Below are positions 23,172 through 35,789 of a stretch of DNA of 64,000 bases, piece by piece; the first letter of the stretch is position 1; each line of letters opens with the position of its first letter. Location: NCBI GenBank assembly GCA_036365515.1, contig CM070873.1:79460029-79524028 (forward strand). Direction: 5' to 3'. The notes under the pieces are model-generated. The model ran no database searches, was not told the origin of the DNA, and was given only the letters and a program-made list of their open reading frames with translations. This DNA is from Torymus aiolomorphi (lineage: Eukaryota > Arthropoda > Insecta > Hymenoptera > Torymidae). The position numbers and the translations under genes are program-made.

Positions 23172-23428
23172 CCTGGTTGAAATGTTAACCATGAATTATC
23201 TATTTTTTCATTAACTTTATGGCTAAGAATAATATTCTGCTTTTATTCCATAATTATGTACCAATTCAAGGTAAATTTTGGCATTTACATTCTACAACAT
23301 TGATATTTCAAATACTAGTAATACTTTTAGCTACATTGTATTATTGTTAGCTAATATTGATTTTTATTAAAAATGCTTCCATTTGATTAATATATTAACT
23401 ACAATATATCGTTAATTTTCTACCAGGG
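23172..23428. mobile_element. MITE, CCCTGGTAGAAA family, copy 1
   Basis: The left end CCTGGTTGAAATGTTAACC and the right end GTTAATTTTCTACCAGGG are inverted. The right part contains AAATGCTTCCATTTGATTAA, shared with copies at 31.7, 35.6 and 47.4 kb. Confidence 0.6.
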
Positions 23429-24259
23429 AAGTTTCGTATTCAACATTCAGAATAATAACAATAATTATAAAAAATCGTATTATTTGTTTTCTACTCTTAA
23501 ACAAATTATGAGCTAAAGACGATAGACAGGTTTTTCATCTCTTTAAAAAAAACCGCTGCTAATTCATTGGCCCGTAGCTTCCTCAAACTCAATTTGCTGA
23601 TTTCTTGAATTAATTTTTAATAACAAAATTTATAATTTTTGCAACAATTTGTGACATAATTATAATTAAATTCATTTATGAAGGTTAAAAAGTATTAATT
23701 TAAAATTTTTTTTCTTTCTTTATTTATTTATTTAGATCAACGAGCAAGAATGCCCTAGATTAAACATAATATATACATATACAATATAACATCATTAGGG
23801 GATTATAAGCTTTTTAAAAAAACACGTTTTTGTTTTTGTTAATAACTCATTTTTCTTTCATTTTTCAATTTTTAGGTTTTTGTTAATAACAAAATAACCC
23901 TGATAGCTAGAAAATTTTTTCTTCTTAGAAAATATAGGTATTTTAATTCTCTTTCGAATGCTACCCATCCCATTCGAATACATAGAGCTGTTCTCGAGAT
24001 ATTACGATTTAAAAAAAAAAAAACGAAAAAATTTCAACCTCAAATATCTCTCAAATTTATTAACCAATCATTTTGCCCAAAGAACTCAGCTAATAACTAT
24101 CAAAAATCTACCTCTATAATGAATTTTGAAGCGAATAAGACAATTTTACTCCCGTAATCGTTTGACATATAAAACTCATTTTTTTCATTTTTCAATTTTT
24201 ACGTTTTTGTTAATAACAAAAGAACGGCGATAGCTAGAAATAGTACATTTCGACACTGG

Positions 24260-24352
24260 TGCGGAAGGTGATGATTTACTTCGTGTGACGTTTTTCGCAC
24301 GAGCGAAGCGAGTGCGAAAAACGTCACACGAAGTAAATAATCAACTTCCGTA
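24260..24352. repeat. 41-bp-arm palindrome
   Basis: The arms 24260-24300 and 24312-24352 pair with three or so mismatches. The 11-base loop reads GAGCGAAGCGA and the inner arm reads GTGTGACGTTTTTCGCAC. It is far more CpG-rich than its surroundings. Confidence 0.7.
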
Positions 24353-25143
24353 CTCGTTTCGAACGGTATTTTATACCACGAGAGCCGAAAAATCATACCA
24401 AAGTTGTGATTTTGAGGTTCGAGTGGTATAAAATTATTTTTTTAGAAAATATAGGTGTTTTTATTCTCTTTCGAATGGTACCCATCCTATTCAGATACAT
24501 AAAGTCGTTCTCGAGAAATTACGATTTTAAAAAATGGTTAAAAAAATTTTAACCTCAAATATCTCTGAAATTTATGGACCAATCATTTTGCCCAAAGAAC
24601 TCGACCAAAAACTATACAAAATCTACCTCTACAAGAAATTTGGAAGTGATTAAGTCAATTTTACTCCCGTAATCGTTGGACATACAAAACTCATTTTTTT
24701 CACATTTCAATTTTTTTCTCAAAAACTAACCAACAGAATGAATTCAAATTTTTACAGATCATAGCTATTTAGATACTACATTATTATGATTTTTCTCCAA
24801 AAAATTGATCGTTTAGTTTGGGAGTTATATAAACTTTTTAAAATAAATCACGTTTTTGTTAATAACAAAAGAACAGTGATAGCTAGAAAAATATTTTTTT
24901 TTTTGAAAATATAGGTTTTTTTTTATTCTCTTTCGAGCTACCGATCCAATTAAAATATCTCGATCCTATCATTAAAAAAAAGCAAAAATAAATTTTTAGA
25001 AACTCGAAAATTCGAAATAAAACAAAAACGCATCGGCCCAATCAAAAAACGGATTTTTTACCCGCAACCACACAAAAAAAAACGAAAAGAATGAGACCTG
25101 TCCGGTTAAAATCGACCGAGTAGAAGCTGAGATCCATGCGTAA

Positions 25144-25206
<63 letters not shown>
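25144..25206. repeat. CA/TG microsatellite
   Basis: Imperfect (CA)n of about 63 bp with CG interruptions. Open frames across it are translations of the repeat. Confidence 0.95.
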
Positions 25207-25230
25207 TTCATCCATACAGACATTTTTCAA

Positions 25231-26380
25231 AAACCATGTATTTAAAAAAATAACTATCACAAAGCTTCCTCTAGGAGGAAGTAAAAATGAACAACGAAAA
25301 AAACGATGCTATAGTAAAGAAAGTTTTACAAATGCCCGTATCGAACTTATTTTTATTTAAGCTTGATAATTTTACTAAACCTTTAACGTTTTTAATGAAT
25401 AATCCTAAAACGGAACTCAGTTCAAAATCTGTCAATCTGTTATGTCGCATTCTATAAGGTATACAAAAACTTTATATTATAATTAAATTAATGCTATAAA
25501 ATTAATACAAATTAAAAGAAAATAAAGATTTTTGACAATTTTATTTTTGTCACATAGGCACGATTTTCGCGTTTTTTGAACCTAAAGAAACGGATTTAAA
25601 GGAACCGATTTTAAACCAGCGGGCGTAAAAGTGTCGGAGCGTGCGCAAAAGTGCCGTAGCGAAAATCCAAACCTGTGTCATAAAAAATATCGTGTGCACC
25701 AAGGGCTAAGGTGATGGTTGCAGTACTCGTAAAACGCACTCACCGTCGGCTCAACTCTTGTCATTAAAAAATATCTAAAACTATTGTTTACGACACTTAG
25801 TAATACAGCTACGTCTATGTCACACGCCGGACATAATCCGCTTTAATAATTTATGCTTTTGGCTGTAAAACAATTAAGCCAGACACATTTTGTCTACCTT
25901 CGGTCTACCATGCACCCAACTTGTACCGGTATTATTTTTTCACAATTTCCAACGACTTTTCAGTTTCTTCAAACATAACTGCGAATAGTAACCACGCGCT
26001 CATTCAAACAGCCAGCTAATCATCACTACAGTAAGCTCGTTATCAGCGCCGTAATCTATCAGGCAACGTGCGTACACATGTCGTAAACCTAATCCAGCGC
26101 GCAAACAGTGCAGGCGCAAAAAAGGACCGAAGAGCGTCGTATTTGCACCCTGTATGACGTCCTGTAAAGAGAGAGTGAAAAGACACCGAGATCTCATCTC
26201 TAATATTTTTGGAGCGCAAATCCGGGGGGTCCCCAGGAAAACTGGAAAAGAAGAGTTTTGTGCCTGCGCAGCTTTAACACACGCCCTTACGGAGGTGAGG
26301 AACGTGCTGGCCAGCGCTCATGACCGTCATAAACCGCAGATATCCGATAATTTATGATTTTTAAATTCTTTCCAGGCCCC
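25231..26380. other. AT-rich spacer, nothing supported
   Basis: AT-rich to mixed DNA with no gene or element boundary recognised. Confidence 0.35.
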
Positions 26381-26650
26381 GACCGCCACTGCCGCCAACT
26401 AAACTTGATGCAAAAAGGGCCCACGCGCAGAGGCCCTCGGGTTGTCTCTCCCCCTCCCTCGTAAATCCCTTCGGCGTGCATACACACGTACACACAATTA
26501 ATATGCAGAAGAGCTGTAACTTTCTTTTCTGCAGCATGACATTGACGGCCGCTGCACGACGCCTTTTTCAACGAAGGATTAATATCTCGGGCCGGGCTTT
26601 TTCGCCACGCGCTGAACTGGCCTGACTGCACGGGCTGTTTAGCAATATAC

Positions 26651-26694
<44 letters not shown>

Positions 26695-26875
26695 CGCGCA
26701 TAAATAAGTACGCCATTGTTTGGGCGCAGCGCGCACCCGAGCGAAGGTGCTGAAGAGGGGCGGCCCACAACAGCGTTTGCTTTGGCCGTCAAGCCGGTAA
26801 CCGTGTAATTGGCCGTGAAATTCGCGAGTCTTGTAGATACAAGAGAGAGAAGTCAATTCGTTACACGACAGAAGC
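26381..26875. other. CpG-rich block with GA microsatellite
   Basis: CpG-rich DNA containing (GA)n at 26652-26695, a GAGA-factor-type tract. No exon supported. Confidence 0.4.
26652..26695. repeat. GA/TC microsatellite
   Basis: Near-perfect GA dinucleotide repeat of about 44 bp. Confidence 0.95.
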
Positions 26876-26963
26876 TTATTTTTTCGAAAAAATTCTTTTT
26901 CAATGTCTTTTCAAGAATATTGAATTTTTCTGGGGAGATATGAAAAATTTTTGTTACACATCG

Positions 26964-27578
26964 CACTGACAGAAGAATATTGTTACTGTCAAGATATTTA
27001 TCTATTTGAAATACAACTATTTGACATGTTTAAGGATAAAATGTGATATTGTAATAGTTACATTATCTGTATTAACTAATAGACATATTCAGATTTGAAA
27101 GTAGCTGATGGTAGAAGTTCTTGTAAATTGTAGTTTTTTAATCTAATAGCCAATTTTTTACCAGGATGATGTTGTTTTATAACAAAAACGTTTGAAATAA
27201 AAACATCATTTATTTTTTTACTCCAACGTTCCGGACATTTTTATTGTAGTAAAAAAATAACGTTGGAGTAAAAAAATAAATGATGTTTTTATTTCAAACG
27301 TTTTTGTTACAAAACAACATCATCCTGGTAAAAAATTGACCATTAGATTCAAAAACTACTATAATAAGCATATTGTAACTATTACAATATCAATGCTCTC
27401 AGGTAACATATTGAAATTGTTTATGAGAACATAGCAACTTAACTGTTAACATGACATTATAACTGTTACAATTCCTATATTTGGTCATATTTAAACATAC
27501 GCATGTTAACAGTTATAATACCATGTTATAACTGTTAACATGCGTATGTTTAACAGTAAACAAATCCTTTTCTCAGTG
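26964..27578. mobile_element. Composite foldback element with CACTGA ends
   Basis: The ends are TCGCACTGA and TCAGTGCGA. The main arms 27127-27230 and 27259-27362 are about 104 bp with few mismatches and share ACCAGGATGATGTTGTTTT and TTTTTTTACTCCAACGTT. Outer 18-base arms (GATATTGTAATAGTTACA near 27045 and its inverse near 27380) show a 50-base asymmetry. A second palindrome, CATACGCATGTTAACAGTTA and its inverse, lies at 27491-27555. No coding capacity. Confidence 0.7.
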
Positions 27579-27846
27579 CGAGTTACGATATACATCAAAT
27601 TAAAATGAGCAGTTTAATTTGATTGTTTAATGCTTAATTCGAATAAATAGCTGTCGCATTGTTTGCATGAAATTATGCAGTTTACTTATATGTCTTATAG
27701 TTGCTGACTGAATAAAAACTTTGAATCAATTCGGACAAACCCAATGGCGATTTTCGTTCTCAATGGTATTCAAATTTTTGACATTTCTTCCTTTTTTATC
27801 TCGTTTTCCTGTACAAATGTTAACGCTTATACTTAACTTTGTAGCC

Positions 27847-27890
27847 CTGAAGAGGGGAATACATTAATAAACACCCGAAATGTCGACAAA
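27847..27890 (+). ncRNA. CTGAAGA...GAAA stem-loop, hammerhead-like core (tentative)
   Basis: CTGAAGA at 27847, GGGG...CCC stem and GAAA at 27877 followed by TGTCGACA, in the order seen in hammerhead ribozyme cores of Penelope-like and other retroelements. The cleavage-site side is not convincingly present, so activity is doubtful. A related inverted copy lies at 44869-44907. Confidence 0.25.
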
Positions 27891-27894
27891 ATAT

Positions 27895-28780
27895 CGGAAA
27901 AGTGTAACAATTATTGTTCGAAATAACTACAAACGGCATTCACTTTAGATAATAAATAAAAACTTTCACACATAAAGGCAATCAAACGTTAAGCAACGAC
28001 TTTCTTTTAATAACGTTAGCATTCTTTTGATATAGGAAAGAATGCTTCTAGCAATATTTTGTTTACTTTATAACGGATTCAACTAACTCCTTAATGTAAG
28101 CGATTTGAAAGTATCGGAAGCGCATACATGTAACGAGTTTCAAATCGCTCTATTTAACGATTTTGAAAGCTTTAAGTCGAACGAGCGTCTGATAAGAGTG
28201 AGTTTTCTTTGCAGTACGGCTGATAACGAAAACTTTTCTTTTTGAAAAACATTAAAATCGAACACGCGTGCCTGTGACTGCGCGCATTCCGGATTCCTCG
28301 CGCGTGATCAGACATCGTAACGGGAGGTAAATGCTTTTGAAAACGTTTTCGCAGGTTATCGATTGCATCGATCTTCGACAAGAGTTGTCCGAAATGTGTG
28401 CGCATGATTAGCTAATGTAAAAAAACTCGTTCTACGATGAAGCTATTAAGCTGGCAGAAACTGTTAATTATCATTATAGAAAACCATTTCCGCGTTTAGA
28501 AAAATAGGAACGTAAAAAAGCCTTTAAAAAATAAGGGTCATTATCTATATAGTTATTTTCAAATTAGTTACTTAGAAATTTAATATGGGTAGTTTAAAAG
28601 TGTTCATAGACATTAAAGAAAAAAGTTTTATAGATTGTCATGTTTTTGTATAATTGTTTTAAAAATAAAAGCAAACTTTTACTTTTAATTATTTATAAAA
28701 TTTTTCATTTAAACTTGCCATTAGCTAATGTAAAATATACCTTTTACTTATGCCATCGATACGATATTACATTATACTCT
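27895..28780. other. AT-rich spacer, nothing supported
   Basis: AT-rich DNA with no gene or element boundary recognised. Confidence 0.35.
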
Positions 28781-30620
28781 TCTACCCTCGCCATGACGCT
28801 CTTTCACCTTTCATCTCGTTTCGGGAAAAGATGAGTAAGGAAAGCACACAGAACCTTTCCCTAACCCTATACCTTTAAAAAAACTGCTTTCCCCAAAAAC
28901 GTCGAATCCCAATTCACGGAAAAAAGCTGTCCACGGCGCACAAAGCCATAACCATCCCGCATGCGCGTGCGCACAGGAAACGGCGGTTGCTCCGTTTCGG
29001 CGTTCGATGGCAGAAACAATATTTTCCTGCTAAAACTCGAGCGAAGGGGTTGCGCGCGGGCAGCTGTTTAAACCGCACCTCCGTACGCCCACTCATCCTT
29101 CTCGCATTCACGCGAGGCCCTTTTCAGGTATATATACTATACATATGCACGTCAACGCGCGCGTGCGCGCTGCCTCGTGTTTTCGCGCAGAAAAATGAAA
29201 AATCGACGCAACCCCATATGGCCGCGCGCGCGCGGCCACCCGACACAATGGATGATGGTTTCCCGAGTGCAAAGCGAGGAAAGGGTTCTCCTTTTTTCCC
29301 TATGCGCCTGGGGATTACCACGCTTGTCATGTATATCGATATATTTTATTGCGGAGGAGTCTTTGTGCGCTGAGTTGGATGGCGTATAGGAAAGGGTTTT
29401 GCTATTATCGAAAGCTTCCGAAAAGATTTTAATATCGAATGCTATAGTGAAATAAGTACGATATAATATATCAAATAGTATTATTGTTGTTGCCTAGAAA
29501 ATTATCTTGTAGTAACTTTGTTAAAACCAATATAATTATAACAATATTTGAATATCCTTATTTTAAAATTTTTCTTCCAAAAGATAATATTTAAACTGCA
29601 TTGTGCTTAATTACAGCAACATATACAGCAAATGAAGGGAAAAGTTAGAATGCTATCGAACAAAGTGGCGAAGAATAGACAGCTAATCCCAAAAAGCGAG
29701 TCATCTTCCTTCTTGGCGCGCGCGCAGCTCTTGGCTGCCTGTTTGCGGAACGAAACGTGTCAACACACAGAAAGAGTGTTCACAATTGCCTTTCACTCTG
29801 ACTTACAAGGGTTTATCAAAAAATGGGAGTGGAAAGCGGGATTTTGACAATATAATACTAAATTAGAAAAACATCCACGTTAAGTTTTATTTTAGTTGCA
29901 ATTCTTTTTTGTAAAGGTCTCAATAAAAGATATATTTAACTCCAAATTTTGTATTAAACACAAAAATAATTTATATGATTGTTTGATTTTTCTACCATAA
30001 AATCTATTCTTTTACTCGGAAAATAAAATATTTACCCAACCAAAAATATACCTCTCTTCATCGGCAAACCATTAAAAATCTCGCAAAAACAACAAAAAAA
30101 AGAACCCCCCGCTCGCCCGCAGTGACAAGATGAAGTATAACAAAAGAGGAGCGGAAAGAAAGAGATCACGGCAAAAGCAAACACGCATCAGAGCCGATGC
30201 GCGCATACGCATCGTCGGAAACCAGAGAACGCGAGCGCGCGCTGCGCGTTTTCCATCAGCCGCGCACACATGCGCTCGGAAAATCCATCTCGCACGCGTC
30301 GTCGCCGTCAGCGGCTCTAACCCCTTTCGGGGGATGAAATTTCCCCGCCGCTGCGCCGCCGCAAATGCGGTGAAAATAGGCAGAACGCATCGAGCCGCTC
30401 GCGCGTGCTGGCCCTCCCCCCGCCCTGTGCGCCGCACGCAATGGCGGCGCGCCAGCTCTCGTGTATATGTGGAAGAAAGCTGCGCGCGCGGTAAAAATGT
30501 GACATGTGTTTCTACTTATTTTTGGGATGTTGTGCTGGATTTTGGCCGATATCGCTTTCGGAGTATGGGGGTTCGTAATTACTGGACAGGGCTAATTGAT
30601 TAATGGTTGTTAAGAAATAT
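28781..30620. other. CpG-rich blocks (28780-29400 and 30060-30620) with AT-rich gap
   Basis: Two CpG-rich blocks with CGCGCG runs flank AT-rich DNA. The long open frame 30130-30603 and its neighbours in other phases reflect arginine- and alanine-rich translation of CpG DNA. No domain was seen. Confidence 0.35.
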
Positions 30621-31181
30621 ATATATAGTTTTGTAGTTAACGCGGTCTGTTTGTTTGCTATAGCGAGAAATAGTTTTTTCTATTGTATATGGTAGCAAAA
30701 TTAACGAAAACTGTCTGTTTTTCTAAATTTAGTATCCATTTTTATACTAGAAATGCTCTTAATTAATTTAGTACTTATTGGAAAATGATGATGTTATTAA
30801 AACTGTTGTTTACAGAGATTTTCCCTACTGTGTGATCAGGTTTTATAAGGGTTTTTCTGATAAAATCTTACTCTTTCTTGATATAATGCAAAATATAAGA
30901 ACGGGAGTTTTGGTAGTGGGTTAGTATTTGCATAGGTTTGCGGGAAGCCTGTGCATCTTCAGTGATCGTTTGAGGTAATTTTTCGCCCTCAACAAAGTGT
31001 TGGCTACGTCCGGGTGATGAAGATGACAATATAGCAAATTCTCAATCTCTGGCCGAGTCCGCTCTAAAATTTCATCATCAAAAAATAAAGATATAGATAT
31101 AAGAAACGAATTAAAAAAAATATAGATCACATGCTGGATCAAATATACTGCAGGTGAATAAATGCATAGTACATATATGCA
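30621..31181. other. AT-rich spacer, nothing supported
   Basis: AT-rich DNA with no supported feature. Confidence 0.3.
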
Positions 31182-31414
31182 TACAAGGAGAAACATTTTT
31201 TGTAAAGATTACAACAAATTTTATGAAAATTACTATACTAATTCGTAAAGCGGTAAGAAACTGTGAAAACCCAAAGATGACTAGGCTTTCTGGCAAATTT
31301 GACTAGAAATATAGGAAAATTTCTTATAAAGTCGTATAATTATTTAGATTTTCACAGTCTATCGCTTTACGAATCAGTATAGTAATCTTTCCAAAACGAT
31401 TTCTCTCCGTGTAC
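31182..31414. mobile_element. MITE, TACACGGAGA family
   Basis: The ends TACAAGGAGAAAC and GTTTC-side TTTCTCTCCGTGTA are inverted. The inner arms GTAAAGATTAC and ACTAATTCGTAAAGCGGTA pair with TACCGCTTTACGAATC-type sequence near 31350-31385. It is about 230 bp and probably inserted at TA. Confidence 0.6.
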
Positions 31415-31651
31415 ATACATAATGCAAAAATTCACGAGAAAAAGAAATACATTCGAAGATAACACCTTTTTCAGCATTCACTATTAATATCCTTTTTTAG
31501 GGTTTATCTATAACAACTTCTCTTTTAATGCAAAGCTTTATTTAATGCAACATGATTATGTTGCTATTGTCAACGAAGAATAACCATTTATACATGTGGA
31601 AATATTATATTGTAGATGCTTTAAAATAAAGTGATATTTATAAAAATTTTT

Positions 31652-31738
31652 AATTAAATTTCGATGTTAAGCTTAAGTAGAAATGCTTCCATTTGATTAA
31701 CATGTTAACCAACGAAGTTGGTTTATTTTCTACCGGGG
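31652..31738. repeat. CCCTGGTAGAAA-family fragment
   Basis: Carries AATTAAATTTCGATGTTAA, AAATGCTTCCATTTGATTAA and a TTTTCTACCGGGG end, matching copies at 35599-35689 and 47333-47417. Confidence 0.6.
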
Positions 31739-32094
31739 TTATCTTGAAAAAAAAATATTAAATTTGATAATCTTTACCTAGATTAAACCTTTTATTTTAT
31801 TTAAAAATCAAATGACACCAAATTAAAATGAGTACTTTGACCAGTTAAATTTGCCCCTTAAAAGAATTAATTGAATCGCTTACTCGCATCCTAAATAATA
31901 GTGCAACCTATTAAGAGAAATTATATTTATTCAACGGAGGATAATGAAGCAAGCTATGAGGCCAATTAAATCTAAGTAATAAGCGTGTCTGATCTAATTA
32001 TATGTAATGAACAGGGAGATATATTTTTTCCGTTATAAAAAAAAGGGAATAAAAAAATCGTCACCCTACACTCGTAAAAACACCTTTTAACACT

Positions 32095-32471
32095 TAACCT
32101 GACACACAGCATCCTCTCCCGACACGTTTTTCCAGCTCTCAACTCTTCGAAAAAAAATCCGTACCCCAAAAATACTCGAAAATGCTCGTATGCTCCACTA
32201 TAATGCTTGCGCGCGTGCGCGCACTCGTAAAACCGATACGATTTCTCTTTTTCCTCTCCTTTTCTCCATCCGTACACGCGGCACCTCTATTTTCATCCCA
32301 AAACCATCTCTCTCTCTCTCTTTCTCTCTCGCTCTCTCTCTCGCACTGCCATGCGCGCACACACGCGCTCATAGGAAAAATATAGGGGTGGTGTCAGCAG
32401 ATGAACCATAAGTATGGGTCAACCCCGGCGAGTTCGTGGGTCAGCTGTCGGTTGTTTGTCCTTACGATCGA

Positions 32472-32540
<69 letters not shown>

Positions 32541-32990
32541 CGGGCACGCGAGGGGCGCATGCGGCTGCTGCTGCTGCTGCGGCACAATACCTATACCAGT
32601 GACCACGCGCCGTTCGTGGCCTTTTACGTTTTTGAGACGCGTGCGCGGCGCGCGCGCACGAGCGACGGTTTGAGATTTTTTCGAAGGCGACGGATCACTT
32701 GTAGGCGCGCACTTGGCCGGATTAGCTCGCCGAGAGAATTTTACGATATACCGGCGTTTATGCCTTTATGAGCATTAGGGGGCTGTAAAGAAGCTGTTTT
32801 TTCACTTTTATTGGCGGATTTGTACGCGCGGTTTTGTTTGCCGAGGCCGCCTAAAAAGAAAACACTAATGGGCCATTGCGAGCCGTCGGGCTGCCTGTTT
32901 CGGCCTCGTCTTTGCCTGAAAAATATATGACGGCTCTTGGAGCGGGCAGTGCCCGGATTTTTGTAATATTAGAGCTCCTGAGAGAACGAA
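32095..32990. other. CpG-rich block with complementary CT and AG tracts
   Basis: A CpG-rich block holding a CT tract (32307-32342), a GT-then-GA tract (32472-32537) and a CTG repeat (32563-32580). No exon supported. Confidence 0.45.
32472..32537. repeat. GT then GA microsatellite
   Basis: About 15 bp of GT followed by about 52 bp of uninterrupted GA. Complementary to the CT tract 130 bp upstream. Confidence 0.95.
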
Positions 32991-34325
32991 TGAACTATAT
33001 GTATTTATGCTTGAGAGGCTTTATATTTTCTTAATAATTATTGTTAAGGAACTATTACCGGTTATAATTTTGAAAAAATCGATTTTTGTTTTTTTTACAT
33101 TTATCGACTCGGGACTTCTTTTATATGGACCAGGGATCGCTGATTAACCAATTGTAAGTGTTGGAACTTAATTTTTTTAAAAATATTATATAAAAAAATA
33201 GTAAAAAAATTTTAAACGCGATATTCTCGAAATGGTGTTTTTTCAATCGGCTCAGACTTATTCTTCACAACCATTCGATGGATCATTTTAATTCTTAGTA
33301 AGTTTTGTTCGTTTTGATGTCCTCTACCGTTATTTACCAGAAAATTGCAGAAAAGTCGGAAAAAAAATTGACAAGAGGAAAAAGGGCGGAGAAAAACGTA
33401 ATTTTTACAACATTTTTTTCACATAATCGCCATTTTGTTTTTAAAATGATTTTTTTATGAAAAGTGATAAATTACGATGTAAGACACCTTCCTCATTAAA
33501 AAACTTTTTGAATTTTTCGTTTCAGAGTTGCCAGTTTCGAGATTAACCTTGGGCCATTAGGCAGTGTCATTTTCAGTACTCAACTTTGACGAGCTCTATA
33601 AAATTATGTAAACATTAAAAAAAAAAGAAATGTTTTTGTAATTTTGAAGAGTAAATTAATAAAATAAAAAAAGTTGTACAAAGTTCTGTGATAAAGGAAA
33701 CGAGAAAAAGATAGTAATAGTCCCTTAAACAAATTATTCAAATTTCTTTTTATTTTGATGGGGTTGAAAAATTTTAAATTGTTTCACTAAGCTAAAACTT
33801 ACCAATGGAATAATAGAAAAAAAAACATAAGAACTTCAAAGAGGAATATTAAAAAATCTTAAGTAGAGAGTGAGATCGCTCAGAAATTGAAATGCCTAAA
33901 AAATCGACTGAAATCAAATATGACGGCAATTTTTTCCGGTGTATTTTATATTTCACGCTTCCTTTTCAGCTCATTCGTAGATCATTTTTGCCTGCTAGAT
34001 CAATCATTTTTGACGGCTCTCCAAACTTTTTAGCCGTCACATGAATACAAAGGAGTTCAGGTCTATAGGATTGTGACATTTAAAATTCATTTTTTCCGGT
34101 GAAATTCCATAGATATAAAAATGCATTTTCATTGAGACATCTATTGAACGATGACACATTTCGTATATAGGAATAAGACCGAAATTCCAAATGTTTGCAG
34201 CTTTATAAGACGAGTTTTTGCAAAGTAAATTGTAATAACGATAAATCTTGCGGCCGAACAAACGACACTTAACTTAATGCAACTTAAACAAACGAGCGCA
34301 CAAATCAGGCGGGATTTATGCCTTT
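32991..34325. other. AT-rich spacer, nothing supported
   Basis: AT-rich DNA. Phrases such as ATTCTCGAAATGG near 33224 resemble those near 62150 and 24500, perhaps remnants of one repeat family. Confidence 0.3.
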
Positions 34326-34329
34326 TTTA

Positions 34330-35100
34330 TAAAGCAATACACATGCCTCTTTCTTTAGCCTATGAGCCGCGCGCGCGTGCTGCAGAAAAAGGCAGTCGGC
34401 TGATCAGCTGCTGCGAACGACTCCATTAGAGGCGATGAATTTTTTCTAATTTATCGAGCTGTTGTTTACCGCGCGTCGCCTAATACCAATATATATTGGC
34501 AATATCGTGAAAACCAGGATGCTTTTGCAGTAGGCGCGTCCTCTATGTCTTCTCGTCCTCCCCCGCGTGCGCGATGGCGTATATATATATACGGTCGCCG
34601 GCAAAAATTCAGGATTTCGCTCTCTCACCCTCGCGAGGGGTTATTTTTTTACTGGCTCGCTCTCCGGGGTGGACGAGAGAGACTTTTCTCTCCCTCCTTC
34701 TCTCTCTCTCTCTCGCTAGCTCGATCTTCTCCCCCCTGCATTATAACGCACCCACACACGCGCGCGATAGGCAGCTTTCGGGGCCGCACTCTCCCCACGG
34801 TATATTTTCCGCCATGGCAGGAGAGAGAGTGGCGGCGTCGGCGGCCATTCCTGGAATTGAGCCGTTCATCAATGTTCATAATTCTTGCACGCTGTTATCG
34901 AAGGAGATAAAGTGCCGAGCGCCGTCGGCTCATTTTTCCGCGAGAGAGAGAAAAAGAGAGAGAGAGAGAGAGCCGCGTCGCCGTCGCGAATGAGAGCCGA
35001 GGAACAATGCTGCGCGTAAGTAGACAGCGCGTGCGTGATATTGTAACTGGTCTTGCGAAGCAACACGAGTGCGCGCCTGTCGCGAAATGTGTTGGATAGA
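34330..35100. other. CpG-rich block with CT and AG tracts
   Basis: CpG-rich, with TATATATATATAC at 34578, a CT tract near 34696-34716 and an AG tract near 34943-34972. No exon supported. Confidence 0.4.
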
Positions 35101-35501
35101 CGTGAATAGATGTATACGATTTCGGCTAAGTTTTAGTGATAAGTAGATATATGTGGAGAGTTTGTTAAAGATATATAGGTATCTAAAGTAGATATGGCCT
35201 CGTTTATTTAGGTTCCAAAATACGCTTTGTTAGAATTCTTATTATTTTTCTATACCCCAAAAAATTGTAATTAACCATAATTTTAGTTTGTGAAGAAAAT
35301 CAAGAATACAATTCTACTTTAGCAAAATTGGTTGTAAAATTTAATTGGATTACTGTACTACTTCTTTATATTCTGAATCTATCAATAACAAGTTTCATAA
35401 CAATTATCATGGTAAAATCATCCAATTACAACATTTCTAAGTTCTCAATAAATATATATAATAAATCCTATGGCAAAATAGGCGCTAATACTACAGCAAT
35501 A

Positions 35502-35689
35502 CCCTGGCAGAAATACTAACCAACGGTTGGCGAACCGTTCGTCAATTTTTAAATTAAAAACGTCATCATTAAAATATAGTGATAGTTTTAAATAGTGTTA
35601 ATTAAATTTCGATGTTAATCTTAAGTAGAAGTGCTTCCATTTGATTAACATATTAACCAACGAAGTTGATCTATTTTTTTATCAGAGTA
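35502..35689. mobile_element. MITE, CCCTGGTAGAAA family, diverged copy
   Basis: Left end CCCTGGCAGAAATACTAACC. The right half has AATTAAATTTCGATGTTAAT and TGCTTCCATTTGATTAACAT, then a degraded TTTTTATCAGAG end. Confidence 0.55.
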
Positions 35690-35789
35690 ATAAATAATGT
35701 GTTAAGAACAAGACTTTCCAATATATTGCGAATGTATGAAGAACAATTTGGATTTTTACGCGGGAATTTACACGAGGCTGAAACCGCTT

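Larger units (their letters stand above)
23700..25230. repeat. Tandemly duplicated AT-rich repeat with hairpin and CA tail
   Basis: Segments at about 23870-24235 and 24430-24725 are diverged direct copies sharing TTGCCCAAAGAACTC, TACTCCCGTAATCGTT and CGTTTTTGTTAATAACAAAA. A third partial copy starts near 24843. The junction of copies 1 and 2 holds a long hairpin (24260-24352). The right end is a CA repeat (25144-25206). This may be a composite retroelement remnant. No reverse transcriptase was seen. Confidence 0.55.
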
